This document shows, piece after piece, positions 6,278 through 13,743 of a DNA stretch of 15,160 bases. Under the pieces are notes generated by a model that did not search any database, had not been told where the DNA came from, and saw only the letters and a list, made by a program, of their open reading frames with translations. Both the position numbers and the translations under genes were made by a program. Source of the DNA: Burkholderiales bacterium (GTDB taxonomy: Bacteria > Pseudomonadota > Gammaproteobacteria > Burkholderiales > Burkholderiaceae_C); assembly GCA_947453585.1 (NCBI GenBank), contig CANGHQ010000009.1, positions 1 through 15,160 of the forward strand, in the 5' to 3' direction. The first letter of the stretch is position 1. Each line of letters starts with the position of its first letter.

Positions 6278-7045
6278 ATGTTTTCCCGCATCCGCTCCGA
6301 CATCCAATGCATTCTTGACCGCGACCCGGCTGCGCGCAGCACCTGGGAGGTCATCACCTGCTACCCCGGCCTGCACGCGGTGGTCTTGCACCGACCGGCA
6401 CATTGGTTCTGGACCCATGGCTTTCAATGGCTGGGCCGCTTTACCTCGCATATCGCACGTTTTTTGACCGGCATCGAAATCCACCCCGGCGCCAAAATCG
6501 GCGACCGCGTGTTTTTTGACCACGCCATGGGCACGGTGGTGGGCGAGACCGCTGAGATTGGCGACGGCTGCACGATTTACCAGGGCGTCACCTTGGGCGG
6601 CACTTCGCTTTACAAAGGCGCCAAGCGCCACCCCACTTTGGGCAAAGACGTGGTGGTCAGCGCCGGTGCCAAAGTGCTGGGCGGCTTTGAAGTGGGCGAC
6701 GGCGCCAAGATCGGCAGCAACGCCGTGGTGATCAAGCCCGTGCCCGCAGGTGCTACCGCCGTGGGCATTCCGGCGCGCATCATCCAAAGCAAAGCGGGCG
6801 AGAGCGCCGACGTGGCGGCCCAGCAACCCAAGTTCAGCGCCTACGGCATCACCCAAGAAGACGACCCAGTGAGCCAGGCCCTGCGCGGCCTGATCGACAG
6901 CGCGTCGAGCCAAGACCACCAGATCGCGCTGCTGTGGCAGGCGCTGGAAAAGCTGTGCCAACAACAACAAGTGCAAATGCCCGGCGACGCCGCGCGCAGC
7001 GAATGCTTTGAGGCCGAGCGCCTCAACCAACTGGTCGGAAAATAA
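6278..7045 (+). CDS. cysE: Serine O-acetyltransferase (short, EpsC-like CysE)
   Basis: A 255-residue enzyme that transfers acetyl from acetyl-CoA to L-serine, giving O-acetylserine for cysteine synthesis. The left-handed beta-helix hexapeptide region spans about residues 65-170. The catalytic Asp-His pair is D81-H82 in DHAMGTVVGET, and the second active-site His is H118 in RHPTLG. It lacks most of the N-terminal helical domain of E. coli CysE, as in short EpsC-type enzymes, but has a C-terminal extension of about 80 residues with a Gln-rich stretch near 228-233. The start at 6278 was chosen because the protein then begins MFSRIRSDI, typical of this group; earlier in-frame codons overlap trmJ. 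AAGGGA in the end of trmJ may be its ribosome binding site, though at rather long spacing. It is in an operon with trmJ, and its TAA abuts the stop of convergent mog with no bases between. Confidence 0.93.
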   Translation: MFSRIRSDIQCILDRDPAARSTWEVITCYPGLHAVVLHRPAHWFWTHGFQWLGRFTSHIARFLTGIEIHPGAKIGDRVFFDHAMGTVVGETAEIGDGCTIYQGVTLGGTSLYKGAKRHPTLGKDVVVSAGAKVLGGFEVGDGAKIGSNAVVIKPVPAGATAVGIPARIIQSKAGESADVAAQQPKFSAYGITQEDDPVSQALRGLIDSASSQDHQIALLWQALEKLCQQQQVQMPGDAARSECFEAERLNQLVGK

Positions 7046-7666
7046 TCAGCCCACGCGCGGCGCACGCTGCGCGGTTTTGGGGCGAAAGGCCTTGCACACC
7101 GCGTCCACGGTTTCAAGGTAGGGCCCGCCGATCAGGTCGATGCAATAGGGCACGGCGGCAAAAATGCCGGGCACCTTAGACGCGCCGGTCTCGTCTTTGA
7201 GACCTTCGAGCGTTTGCGCAATCGACTTGGGCTGGCCTGGCAGGTTGATGATCAGGCTCTTGCCTCGGATCACCGCCACCTGCCGCGACAAAATAGCAGT
7301 CGGTACAAAGTTCAGGCTAATCTGGCGCATTTGTTCGCCAAAACCGGGCATTTCTTTGTGGGCGATCGCCAGCGTGGCTTCGGGTGTGACGTCGCGCAGG
7401 GCCGGGCCGGTGCCGCCGGTGGTGAGCACCAGGCTGCAGCCGGCGTCCACCAGTTCAATCAGCGCGGCGCTGATACCGGGCTGTTCATCGGGAATCAGCC
7501 GCGCATCGAACGTAATGGGGTTGATCAGGGCGCTGCGCAGCCAATCTTGCAGCGCGGGCAAACCCAGGTCTTGGTAGACCCCGCTGCTGGCCCGGTCGCT
7601 GATGGACACGATGCCGATCTTGACGGCCTCGGGGGGCGCGGCATCCGCAGGCGCGCTTTGGCTCAT
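7046..7666 (-). CDS. mog: Molybdopterin adenylyltransferase Mog
   Basis: A 206-residue MoaB/Mog-fold protein that adenylylates molybdopterin before molybdenum insertion. Motifs include SDRASSGVYQDLGLPAL at 23-39, TTGGTGPALRDVTPEATL at 82-99 (the MoCF signature, with the metal/substrate Asp at 92) and NLPGQPKSIAQTLEG at 141-155. HKEMPGFGEQMRQISL and VPTAILSRQVAVIRGKSLI are the highly conserved central helices. The shape and the VPYCIDLIGGPYLET tail match Mog rather than MoaB. The start ATG (7666-7664) overlaps the TGA of yjgA (7665-7663) as ATGA, so translation is probably coupled to yjgA. The frame is open upstream to 7918, but that part lies inside yjgA and is Arg/Pro-rich noise. Confidence 0.94.
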   Translation of the reverse strand: MSQSAPADAAPPEAVKIGIVSISDRASSGVYQDLGLPALQDWLRSALINPITFDARLIPDEQPGISAALIELVDAGCSLVLTTGGTGPALRDVTPEATLAIAHKEMPGFGEQMRQISLNFVPTAILSRQVAVIRGKSLIINLPGQPKSIAQTLEGLKDETGASKVPGIFAAVPYCIDLIGGPYLETVDAVCKAFRPKTAQRAPRVG

Positions 7667-8316
7667 GCATCGGCTCCGGGGTTGGTGGGCGGCAGTTCTT
7701 CGTCGTCCACATTGTTTTCGCCCAGCAACGCGGCACGCAGCAGCTGAAAAATATCGCGGTAAGCGCGACCGTGGCGCTGGGCCTCGCCGGGGCGCTCGGG
7801 CACCGCGTCTTTGCGGGCCTGGCGCACCAGGGCGCGCAGCTGCTGGCTGTCGGTGGACGGGCTCAGGGTGATCCACTGGCCCAGCGCGTCGTCGTCGGCC
7901 AGCAAGCGGTCGCGCCACATCTCAGCCTGGTGCAGGGTTTGCGTTTCCAGGGCCGAGGGCGTGTGTTGCTCTACCAGCGCGGTGCGAATGGCTTCGTGCT
8001 TTTCGGGCTCTAGTTTGCGCATCAGCTTGCCGATGAACTGCATCTGGCGGCGCTTGCCTTCAAAATTGGTGATGCGTTTGGCCTCGGTAAGGGCCTCGAC
8101 CAGTTTTTCTGGCAGGTCCAGGCGCAGCAGCAGCTCTGTGCGCAAGGTCAGCAGGTCTTCACCGAGCTTTTGCACTTCGGTGCTTTCGCGTTTAAGGTCG
8201 GTGCGGGTCGCTTCGTCCGTGCCTTTGAGCTCGCGTTTGTATTCCAGATCCAGCGCGCTGCCTTCGGCTACAAACTGGCCTTTGACGAAGTAGCCTTTTT
8301 TTAATTTTCTTGACAT
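7663..8316 (-). CDS. yjgA: Ribosome biogenesis factor YjgA/DarP (DUF615)
   Basis: A 217-residue, highly charged, helical protein of the DUF615 family. Its E. coli member, YjgA/DarP, associates with 50S assembly intermediates and promotes 23S rRNA maturation. The segment RESTEVQKLGEDLLTL and the later ITNFEGKRRQMQFIGKLMRKL, which contains the Arg/Lys-rich family core, support the call. The C-terminal tail is acidic. The ATG at 8316 (protein beginning MSRKLKKGYF) is preferred; a TTG two codons upstream at 8322 is also possible, and an in-frame stop lies just before it. Its stop overlaps the start of mog. It starts only 22 bases from divergent pmbA, a common pairing, so their promoters must reach into coding sequence or overlap. 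Confidence 0.9.
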   Translation of the reverse strand: MSRKLKKGYFVKGQFVAEGSALDLEYKRELKGTDEATRTDLKRESTEVQKLGEDLLTLRTELLLRLDLPEKLVEALTEAKRITNFEGKRRQMQFIGKLMRKLEPEKHEAIRTALVEQHTPSALETQTLHQAEMWRDRLLADDDALGQWITLSPSTDSQQLRALVRQARKDAVPERPGEAQRHGRAYRDIFQLLRAALLGENNVDDEELPPTNPGADA

Positions 8317-8338
8317 AGCCAAGTATCATAGCTTCCGC

Positions 8339-9739
8339 ATGAAAAAACCAAAAATCTCCCCTAAAGTGCTCGCCTCCACGCCCCTGCCGGGTTTTGCTTA
8401 CAGCCGCGCATTCTTTGAATCCCGCGTGGACGCCAGCCTCAAGGCGGCCAAAAAGCTGGGTGCGTCTGACGCTGCCGCTGAAGTGTCCGAAGGCTGCGGC
8501 CTGAGCGTGTCGGTGCGCAACGGCGAACTGGAAAACGTGGAGCGCAACCGAGACAAATCCCTGGGTGTGACGGTTTACCTGGGTAAACGCCGGGGCAACG
8601 CCAGCACTTCTGATTTTTCAGACGCGGCCATCGCGCAAACCGTGCGCGCGGCCTATGACATTGCCCGCTTTACCGCCGAAGACCCGTTTGCCCGCCTGCC
8701 CGCCGCCAAAGACATTTGCCCGGTCAGCCAACGCGAGCGTGATCTTGACTTGTTCCACCCCTGGGCCGTGACCAGCGCCGAAGCGGCTGAGTTGGCCTTG
8801 CAATGCGAAGGCGCCGCCCTGTCGGTGGACAAGCGCATCACCAACAGCGAAGGCGCGGCCGTGTCTGCCCAGCAGTCGCACTTCTTTACCGCCCACACCA
8901 ACGGCTTTCGCGGCGGCTATGCCAGTTCGCGCCATTCGCTGTCGGTCTCGCCCATCGCTGGCAAGGGCAAAGACATGCAGCGTGACGGCTGGTACAGCTC
9001 CATGCGCCGTGCCTCGGACCTGGCCTCGCCCGAACAGGTTGGCCGCTACGCCGCCGAGCGCGCCCTGAGCCGCCTCAAATCCCGCAAGATCGCCACCACC
9101 GAATGCCCCGTTTTGTTTGAGTCGCCCATGGCTGCGGGGCTCTTGGGCGCCTTGGTGCAGGCGGTCAGCGGCGGCGCGCTCTACCGCAAAAGCTCGTTTT
9201 TGCTCAATTCGCTGGGCAAGCCGGTCTTGCCCAAGCACCTGGACTTGTTTGAAGACCCGTTTGTGATGGGCGGCAAAGGCAGCTCGCCTTTTGACGAAGA
9301 AGGCGTTCGCGTGCAGGCCCGCCAGGTGGTGGAAGCCGGGCGTCTGCAAGGCTACTTCTTGAGCAGCTACACCGCGCGCAAACTCGGCATGCAAACCACC
9401 GGCAACGCCGGGGGCTCGCACAACCTGATCCTGCGCTCGCGCCACACCCGTGCGGGCGACGACCTCGACGCCATGATCCGCAAACTCGGCACCGGCCTGT
9501 TGGTTACCGAGCTGATGGGCCAGGGCGTGAATTACGTCACCGGCGACTATTCACGCGGCGCCAGTGGCTTCTGGGTCGAAAACGGCCAGATCGCTTATCC
9601 GGTTCATGAAATCACCATCGCCGGCAACATGAAAACCATGCTGCGCGGCATCGAGGCGGTCGGCGCTGACGCCTACAACTACGGCGCCAAGACGGTCGGG
9701 TCTATTTTGGTGAACCGGATGAAGGTGGCGGGGTCGTAA
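8339..9739 (+). CDS. pmbA: Metalloprotease-like protein PmbA/TldE
   Basis: A 466-residue protein of the TldD/PmbA family. TldE (PmbA) pairs with TldD, which contributes the zinc HExxxH site, to form a cytoplasmic protease active on unfolded peptides such as microcin precursors and CcdA. As expected for the TldE partner, no HExxH motif is present. Family features are the N-terminal GLSVSVRNGELENVERNRDK and GVTVYLGKRRGNASTSDFS, and the C-terminal NAGGSHNL, VTGDYSRGASGFWVENG and YPVHEITIAGNM. The length is close to E. coli PmbA. The start ATG at 8339 lacks a strong ribosome binding site and lies 22 bases from divergent yjgA. tldD is not in this window. Transcription probably ends at the hairpin at 9783-9815. 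Confidence 0.95.
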   Translation: MKKPKISPKVLASTPLPGFAYSRAFFESRVDASLKAAKKLGASDAAAEVSEGCGLSVSVRNGELENVERNRDKSLGVTVYLGKRRGNASTSDFSDAAIAQTVRAAYDIARFTAEDPFARLPAAKDICPVSQRERDLDLFHPWAVTSAEAAELALQCEGAALSVDKRITNSEGAAVSAQQSHFFTAHTNGFRGGYASSRHSLSVSPIAGKGKDMQRDGWYSSMRRASDLASPEQVGRYAAERALSRLKSRKIATTECPVLFESPMAAGLLGALVQAVSGGALYRKSSFLLNSLGKPVLPKHLDLFEDPFVMGGKGSSPFDEEGVRVQARQVVEAGRLQGYFLSSYTARKLGMQTTGNAGGSHNLILRSRHTRAGDDLDAMIRKLGTGLLVTELMGQGVNYVTGDYSRGASGFWVENGQIAYPVHEITIAGNMKTMLRGIEAVGADAYNYGAKTVGSILVNRMKVAGS

Positions 9740-9782
9740 TAAGGCCCTTTGCATAGCGCGGCTTCGCAGACCACTAGCCAAT

Positions 9783-9815
9783 AAAAAAGCCAACCCTTTT
9801 GGGGTTGGCTTTTTT
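9783..9815. terminator. Bidirectional intrinsic terminator between pmbA and tRNA-Thr
   Basis: A perfect inverted repeat GCCAACCC (9789-9796), loop TTTTG (9797-9801), GGGTTGGC (9802-9809), flanked by six A on the left and six T on the right. It gives a GC-rich stem with a U-run in either direction, so it can end pmbA on the plus strand and the tRNA transcript on the minus strand. Confidence 0.9.
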
Positions 9816-9823
9816 GATTTCAT

Positions 9824-9899
9824 TGGTGCCGGAGAGATGAATCGAACACCCGACCTTCTCATTACGAATGAGCTGCTCTACCGACTGAGCTACACCGGC
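9824..9899 (-). tRNA. tRNA-Thr (anticodon CGT)
   Basis: A 76-base gene with encoded CCA. In minus-strand order: acceptor GCCGGTG, D arm GCTC-AGTCGGTA-GAGC, anticodon stem and loop GCTCA-TTCGTAA-TGAGA with anticodon CGT at 9866-9864 (reads ACG), variable loop AGGTC, T arm GGGTG-TTCGATT-CATCT, acceptor 3' strand CTCCGGC, then A and CCA. The G27.A43 position also occurs in E. coli tRNA-Thr(CGT) as I recall it. Acceptor position 6-67 is T-T, a mismatch in an otherwise well-paired stem. It lies between fbp upstream and a terminator downstream. Confidence 0.97.
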
Positions 9900-9910
9900 G
9901 CACAGGTCGA

Positions 9911-9939
9911 ATTATAGCCAGCGGCTTCTCGGCTTTTCA
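9911..9939 (-). promoter_or_regulatory. Likely promoter of tRNA-Thr
   Basis: A perfect TATAAT -10 on the minus strand (9916-9911), 11 bases before the mature tRNA 5' end. At 17-base spacing the -35 position reads TGAAAA, a poor match that overlaps the fbp stop codon. Read-through from fbp is an alternative source of the transcript. Confidence 0.55.
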
Positions 9940-10953
9940 GCCCTGCGATGCCGCTTCCGCGTAATAGCGCGTTACCCGATCCACTTCGTTTTTAGAACCC
10001 AAGACCACGCTCACGCGCTGGTGCAACTGCGCTGGAGGGATGTCCATGATGCGCTGCTGTCCGTTGGTGGAGGCGCCGCCGGCCTGCTCGATCAGCCAGG
10101 ACATGGGGTTGGCCTCGTACATCAGGCGCAGCTTGCCGGGCTTATTGGGTTCACGTTTGTCCCAGGGGTACATAAAGACGCCGCCGCGCGTAAGGATGCG
10201 GTGCACATCGGCCACCATGCTGGCAATCCAGCGCATGTTGAAGTTTTTGCCGCGCGGGCCTTCGGTGCCTTGCAGGCATTCGTCAATGTAGCGGCGGGTG
10301 GGCGCGTCCCAGTGGCGCATATTGCTCATGTTGATGGCAAATTCTTGCGTGTCTTCGGGAATCGTCACATGCTCTTGCGTCAGCACAAACGAGCCTTGCT
10401 CGCGGTCTAGCGTAAACATGGCCACGCCCCGACCCACGGTCAGCACCAGCGTGGTTTGCGGGCCGTAGACGCAATAACCGGCGGCCACTTGCTGGCTGCC
10501 GGCTTGCAAAAAGTCGCCTTCGGTAACCGCCGGTCCTTCAGGCTTGCGCAGCACGCTAAAAATCGTGCCGATGCTCACATTGACGTCGATATTGCTCGAT
10601 CCGTCCAAAGGATCAAACAGCAGCAGGTATTCACCCTGGGGATAGCGGTTGGGCACGACGTAAATGTCTTCCATCTCTTCGCTGGCCATGGCCGCCAGAT
10701 GGCCGCCCCATTCGTTGGCTTCGATCAGCACTTCGTTGGCGATGATGTCGAGCTTTTTCTGGATCTCGCCTTGCACATTTTCGGTCTGCGCCGCGCCCAG
10801 CACGCCGCCTAAGGCGCCTTTGTTCACGGCGTGGCTGATGCTCTTGCAGGCGCGCGCCACCACTTCAAGCAGCAGGCGCAGTTGCGCGGGAATGGTGCCG
10901 TCAACGCGTTGTTGCTCCACCAGGTAGCGGGTGAGCGAAATGGGGTTTGCCAT
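9937..10953 (-). CDS. fbp: Class I fructose-1,6-bisphosphatase
   Basis: A 338-residue enzyme that hydrolyses fructose-1,6-bisphosphate to fructose-6-phosphate in gluconeogenesis, or in the Calvin cycle if the host is autotrophic. Metal-binding residues are present: EE at 92-93, the signature FDPLDGSSNID at 113-123 and YEANP with E280. Length and motifs fit class I, not GlpX (class II). The ATG at 10953 has an AAGG ribosome binding site at suitable spacing. It lies 20 bases after pepN on the same strand, so the two are probably co-transcribed. Its stop is followed by the tRNA-Thr promoter. No cbb genes are in the window, so a Calvin-cycle role is not supported here. The DPLDGSSN motif is shared with the IMPase superfamily, but the overall length separates it clearly from suhB. 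Confidence 0.96.
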   Translation of the reverse strand: MANPISLTRYLVEQQRVDGTIPAQLRLLLEVVARACKSISHAVNKGALGGVLGAAQTENVQGEIQKKLDIIANEVLIEANEWGGHLAAMASEEMEDIYVVPNRYPQGEYLLLFDPLDGSSNIDVNVSIGTIFSVLRKPEGPAVTEGDFLQAGSQQVAAGYCVYGPQTTLVLTVGRGVAMFTLDREQGSFVLTQEHVTIPEDTQEFAINMSNMRHWDAPTRRYIDECLQGTEGPRGKNFNMRWIASMVADVHRILTRGGVFMYPWDKREPNKPGKLRLMYEANPMSWLIEQAGGASTNGQQRIMDIPPAQLHQRVSVVLGSKNEVDRVTRYYAEAASQG

Positions 10954-10973
10954 GGAATTGCCTTGTGTTGTGT

Positions 10974-13700
10974 TTATTCGGCCAGCGCGTGGTCGATGAC
11001 CTCGCGCACGTCGTTGCTCAGATCGGCCTTGGCGGCCACGCGCTGCAGCGCTTCGCGCGCGCCGCTGCGGTAGGGCTCGGCCAGGCGTTTCCAGCGGTCC
11101 AGGGCGCGCGCCAAGCGGGCAGCCACTTGCGGGTTGATGGCGTCAAGCGCAATCACCTGCTGGCTCCAGAACACATAGCCAGCCGCATCTGCGCGGTGGA
11201 AGGCGCCGGGGTTGGCGCTGCAGTAGCTAAAGATCACGCTGCGCGCGCGGTTGGGGTTGCGCAGATGGAAGTCTGGGCGTTTGAGCAAGATCTGCACTTC
11301 GCGCAGCACATTGCCGCCTTTGTCGCAAGCCCCCGCTTGCATGGCGAACCACTTGTCCAAAACCAGGGCTTCGTCTTTGAATTGCGCATGGAAAATTTGC
11401 AGTGCACGGACGGCCAGGGGGTGGCCGCTGCCAATCAGTGCTTGCAAGGCGTTGGCCTGGTCGGTCATGTTGCTGGCGTCTTTGAAGCGCTGCAGCGCTT
11501 TGCCCGGCCACACCGGGTCGCCCGAGGCGTTGGCCGCCAGGCACAGGTGGGCCAGCGCCTGCCCGACCAGCGCGCGCCGCCCGGCCGAGCTGGCATCGGG
11601 GCGAAAACCGCCGCTGTCTTGGTGCGAGGCATAGGCCCACTCCCAGTCGGCGTAGAGCGCCGTGGCCAGCTGCAGGCGCATGGCTTCGCGCACGGTGTGG
11701 ATGCGCTGCGGATCCACCACGGCCAATTGTTCGGCGATATAGACCTCAGACGGCAGCGTGAGCACCAGCTCTTTGAACGCGGCGTCCAGGGTGGGGTGGC
11801 GCAGCACATCGCGCAGGGCGCCCAAGAGCGTGGCGTCTAGCAGTTGCGCGGGCTCGGCCTCAGTTGGGGCAGCAATGGCGCGCAGGGCGCAGCCCAGCAG
11901 CAGGCGCTGGCCGGCTTCCCAGCGGTTGAAAGCGTCACTGTCGTGGGCCAGTAGCGCGAGCAACTGCGCGTCGGTGTATTCAAAGTCCAGCACCACCGGG
12001 GCAGAAAAGCCGCGCAGGATGGAAGGCACCGGTTCTTCTGCCACATTGACAAAGGTAATTGACTGGTTCTGCTCAGTCATCACCAGCAGGTAGTTGGGGT
12101 TGGCGGCGCTACTGGCGGCGGTTTGCAAGGGCAGGGCGGCGCCACTTTGCGCGCCCACCAGCCCCAGGCGCACCGGGATCACAAACGGCGCTTTGGGCTC
12201 CTGGCCCGGCGTGGGCGCGCAGTTTTGCATGAGCATGAGCGTGTAGGTCTGTGCGGCGGCGTCAAACTGGCCGCTGGCGGTCAGGTGCGGCGTGCCGGCC
12301 TGGCTGTACCAGCGCTTGAACTGGGGCAAGAGCGCGGCCAGGCTCGAGGCTGGGTTGGCGTCGGCAATGGCCTGGGCAAAGTCGTCGCAGGTCACAGCCT
12401 GGCCGTCAAAGCGCTCGAAATACAGCTTCATGCCGCGCGCAAAACCGGCGCGGCCACTGGTCTCGTCGCCCTGGGCGGCCAGGGTTTGCATCATGCGCAC
12501 CACTTCAGCGCCTTTTTCGTAGATGGTCACGGTGTAGAAGTTGTTGATTTCTACATAGCTGTCAGGCCGCACCGCGTGGGCCATGGGGCCGGCGTCCTCA
12601 GGAAACTGGGCGCTGCGCAGCACGCGCACATCCTCAATGCGCTTGACGGCGCGGGCCGACGGGTCGGCGCACAGGTCTTGGCTGAATTCTTGGTCGCGAA
12701 AGACGGTTAAGCCTTCTTTGAGGCTCAACTGGAACCAGTCGCGGCAGGTAATGCGGTTGCCGGTCCAGTTGTGGAAGTATTCATGGCCCACGACGCTCTC
12801 GATATTGGCGTAGTCCACGTCCGTAGCCGTGGCCGGGTTGGCCAGCACGTACTTGGTGTTGAAGATGTTCAGGCCCTTGTTCTCCATGGCGCCCATGTTG
12901 AAGTCGCTGGTGGCCACAATCATGAAGCGTTCCAGGTCCAGGGGCAGGCCAAAGCGCGCCTCGTCCCAGGCCACGCTGGCCATCAGTGAATTCATGGCGT
13001 GCTCGGTCTTGTTCAGGTCGCCGGGGCGCACATAGACCTGCAGCAAGTGCTCTTTGCCCGCCAGCGAGCTGATGCGCTGTTCGCGGCACACCAGTTGCCC
13101 GGCCACCAATGCAAACAGATAGGCGGGTTTTTTGTGCGGGTCCACCCACTGCGCAAAGTGGCGACCGTCTGGCAGATCGCCGTGGTCCACCAGGTTGCCG
13201 TTGGACAGCAGCACGGGGTAAGCGGCCTTTTCGGCGCGCAGCGTGACGGTGTAGCTGGCCATCACATCGGGGCGGTCCAGGAAGTAGGTGATGCGCCTAA
13301 AGCCTTCGGCCTCGCACTGGGTAAAAAACGAGTCGTTGCTGACGTACAAGCCCATGAGCTTGGTGTTCTTGACCGGTGCGCAGGTGGTAAAAATCTCCAG
13401 CGCAAAGGGCTCGGGGCCTTCGGGCAGGTTTTCCAGCACCAGTTTTTCGCCGTCCATCTTGAAGGACGTGCCCGCGCCGTTGACCAGCACGCGCGCCAGG
13501 TTGAGCTCTTCGCCGTCCAGGCGCAGCGCTTGCGCGGGCACGTCGGGGTTGCGGCGCAGCGTCATCTTGTTGAGCACCCGGGTTTTGGCCGGGTCTAGGT
13601 CAAACGCCAGATCGACGGTGTCAATCCAGAACGCTGGGGGCGTGTAGTCGCCCCGGCGCACGGTGGTGGCGGGGGCCTGGCCTTCTCGCAATGTCAACAT
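10974..13700 (-). CDS. pepN: Aminopeptidase N (M1 family)
   Basis: A 908-residue zinc aminopeptidase that removes N-terminal residues from peptides in the cytoplasm. Substrate-recognition GAMEN is at 270-274 and the zinc site HEYFH at 306-310, with the third ligand E329 in KEGLTVFRDQEF, all intact. The C-terminal half (about 550-908) is the PepN-type beta-sandwich plus helical domain, and the length is slightly above that of the E. coli enzyme. The start at 13700 was chosen because AGGAG lies eight bases upstream and the protein then begins MLTLREGQ; the open frame further upstream lies within prfB. It is 43 bases after prfB and 20 before fbp, all on one strand. There is no signal peptide. 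Confidence 0.96.
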   Translation of the reverse strand: MLTLREGQAPATTVRRGDYTPPAFWIDTVDLAFDLDPAKTRVLNKMTLRRNPDVPAQALRLDGEELNLARVLVNGAGTSFKMDGEKLVLENLPEGPEPFALEIFTTCAPVKNTKLMGLYVSNDSFFTQCEAEGFRRITYFLDRPDVMASYTVTLRAEKAAYPVLLSNGNLVDHGDLPDGRHFAQWVDPHKKPAYLFALVAGQLVCREQRISSLAGKEHLLQVYVRPGDLNKTEHAMNSLMASVAWDEARFGLPLDLERFMIVATSDFNMGAMENKGLNIFNTKYVLANPATATDVDYANIESVVGHEYFHNWTGNRITCRDWFQLSLKEGLTVFRDQEFSQDLCADPSARAVKRIEDVRVLRSAQFPEDAGPMAHAVRPDSYVEINNFYTVTIYEKGAEVVRMMQTLAAQGDETSGRAGFARGMKLYFERFDGQAVTCDDFAQAIADANPASSLAALLPQFKRWYSQAGTPHLTASGQFDAAAQTYTLMLMQNCAPTPGQEPKAPFVIPVRLGLVGAQSGAALPLQTAASSAANPNYLLVMTEQNQSITFVNVAEEPVPSILRGFSAPVVLDFEYTDAQLLALLAHDSDAFNRWEAGQRLLLGCALRAIAAPTEAEPAQLLDATLLGALRDVLRHPTLDAAFKELVLTLPSEVYIAEQLAVVDPQRIHTVREAMRLQLATALYADWEWAYASHQDSGGFRPDASSAGRRALVGQALAHLCLAANASGDPVWPGKALQRFKDASNMTDQANALQALIGSGHPLAVRALQIFHAQFKDEALVLDKWFAMQAGACDKGGNVLREVQILLKRPDFHLRNPNRARSVIFSYCSANPGAFHRADAAGYVFWSQQVIALDAINPQVAARLARALDRWKRLAEPYRSGAREALQRVAAKADLSNDVREVIDHALAE

Positions 13701-13721
13701 GAAAAACTCTCCTGTTGGGTG

Positions 13722-13736
13722 GGGCCATTGTGGCCC
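13722..13736 (-). other. Small hairpin in the prfB-pepN gap
   Basis: A perfect 6-base inverted repeat with a 3-base loop, GGGCCA-CAA-TGGCCC on the minus strand. No T-run follows, so it is not a standard intrinsic terminator. It may affect RNA stability or read-through between prfB and pepN, or have no role. Confidence 0.4.
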
Positions 13737-13743
13737 TCTTGTG

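Noticed and set aside
8310..8329. TTGACA (8310-8315) followed by TATCAT (8324-8329) as a pmbA promoter
   Set aside because: The spacer is only 8 bases, far from 16-18, and no -10 is found at the right distance.
10947..11840. A 297-codon plus-strand open frame opposite pepN
   Set aside because: Composition typical of antisense reading in high-GC DNA, while the minus-strand gene has intact GAMEN and HExxH motifs.
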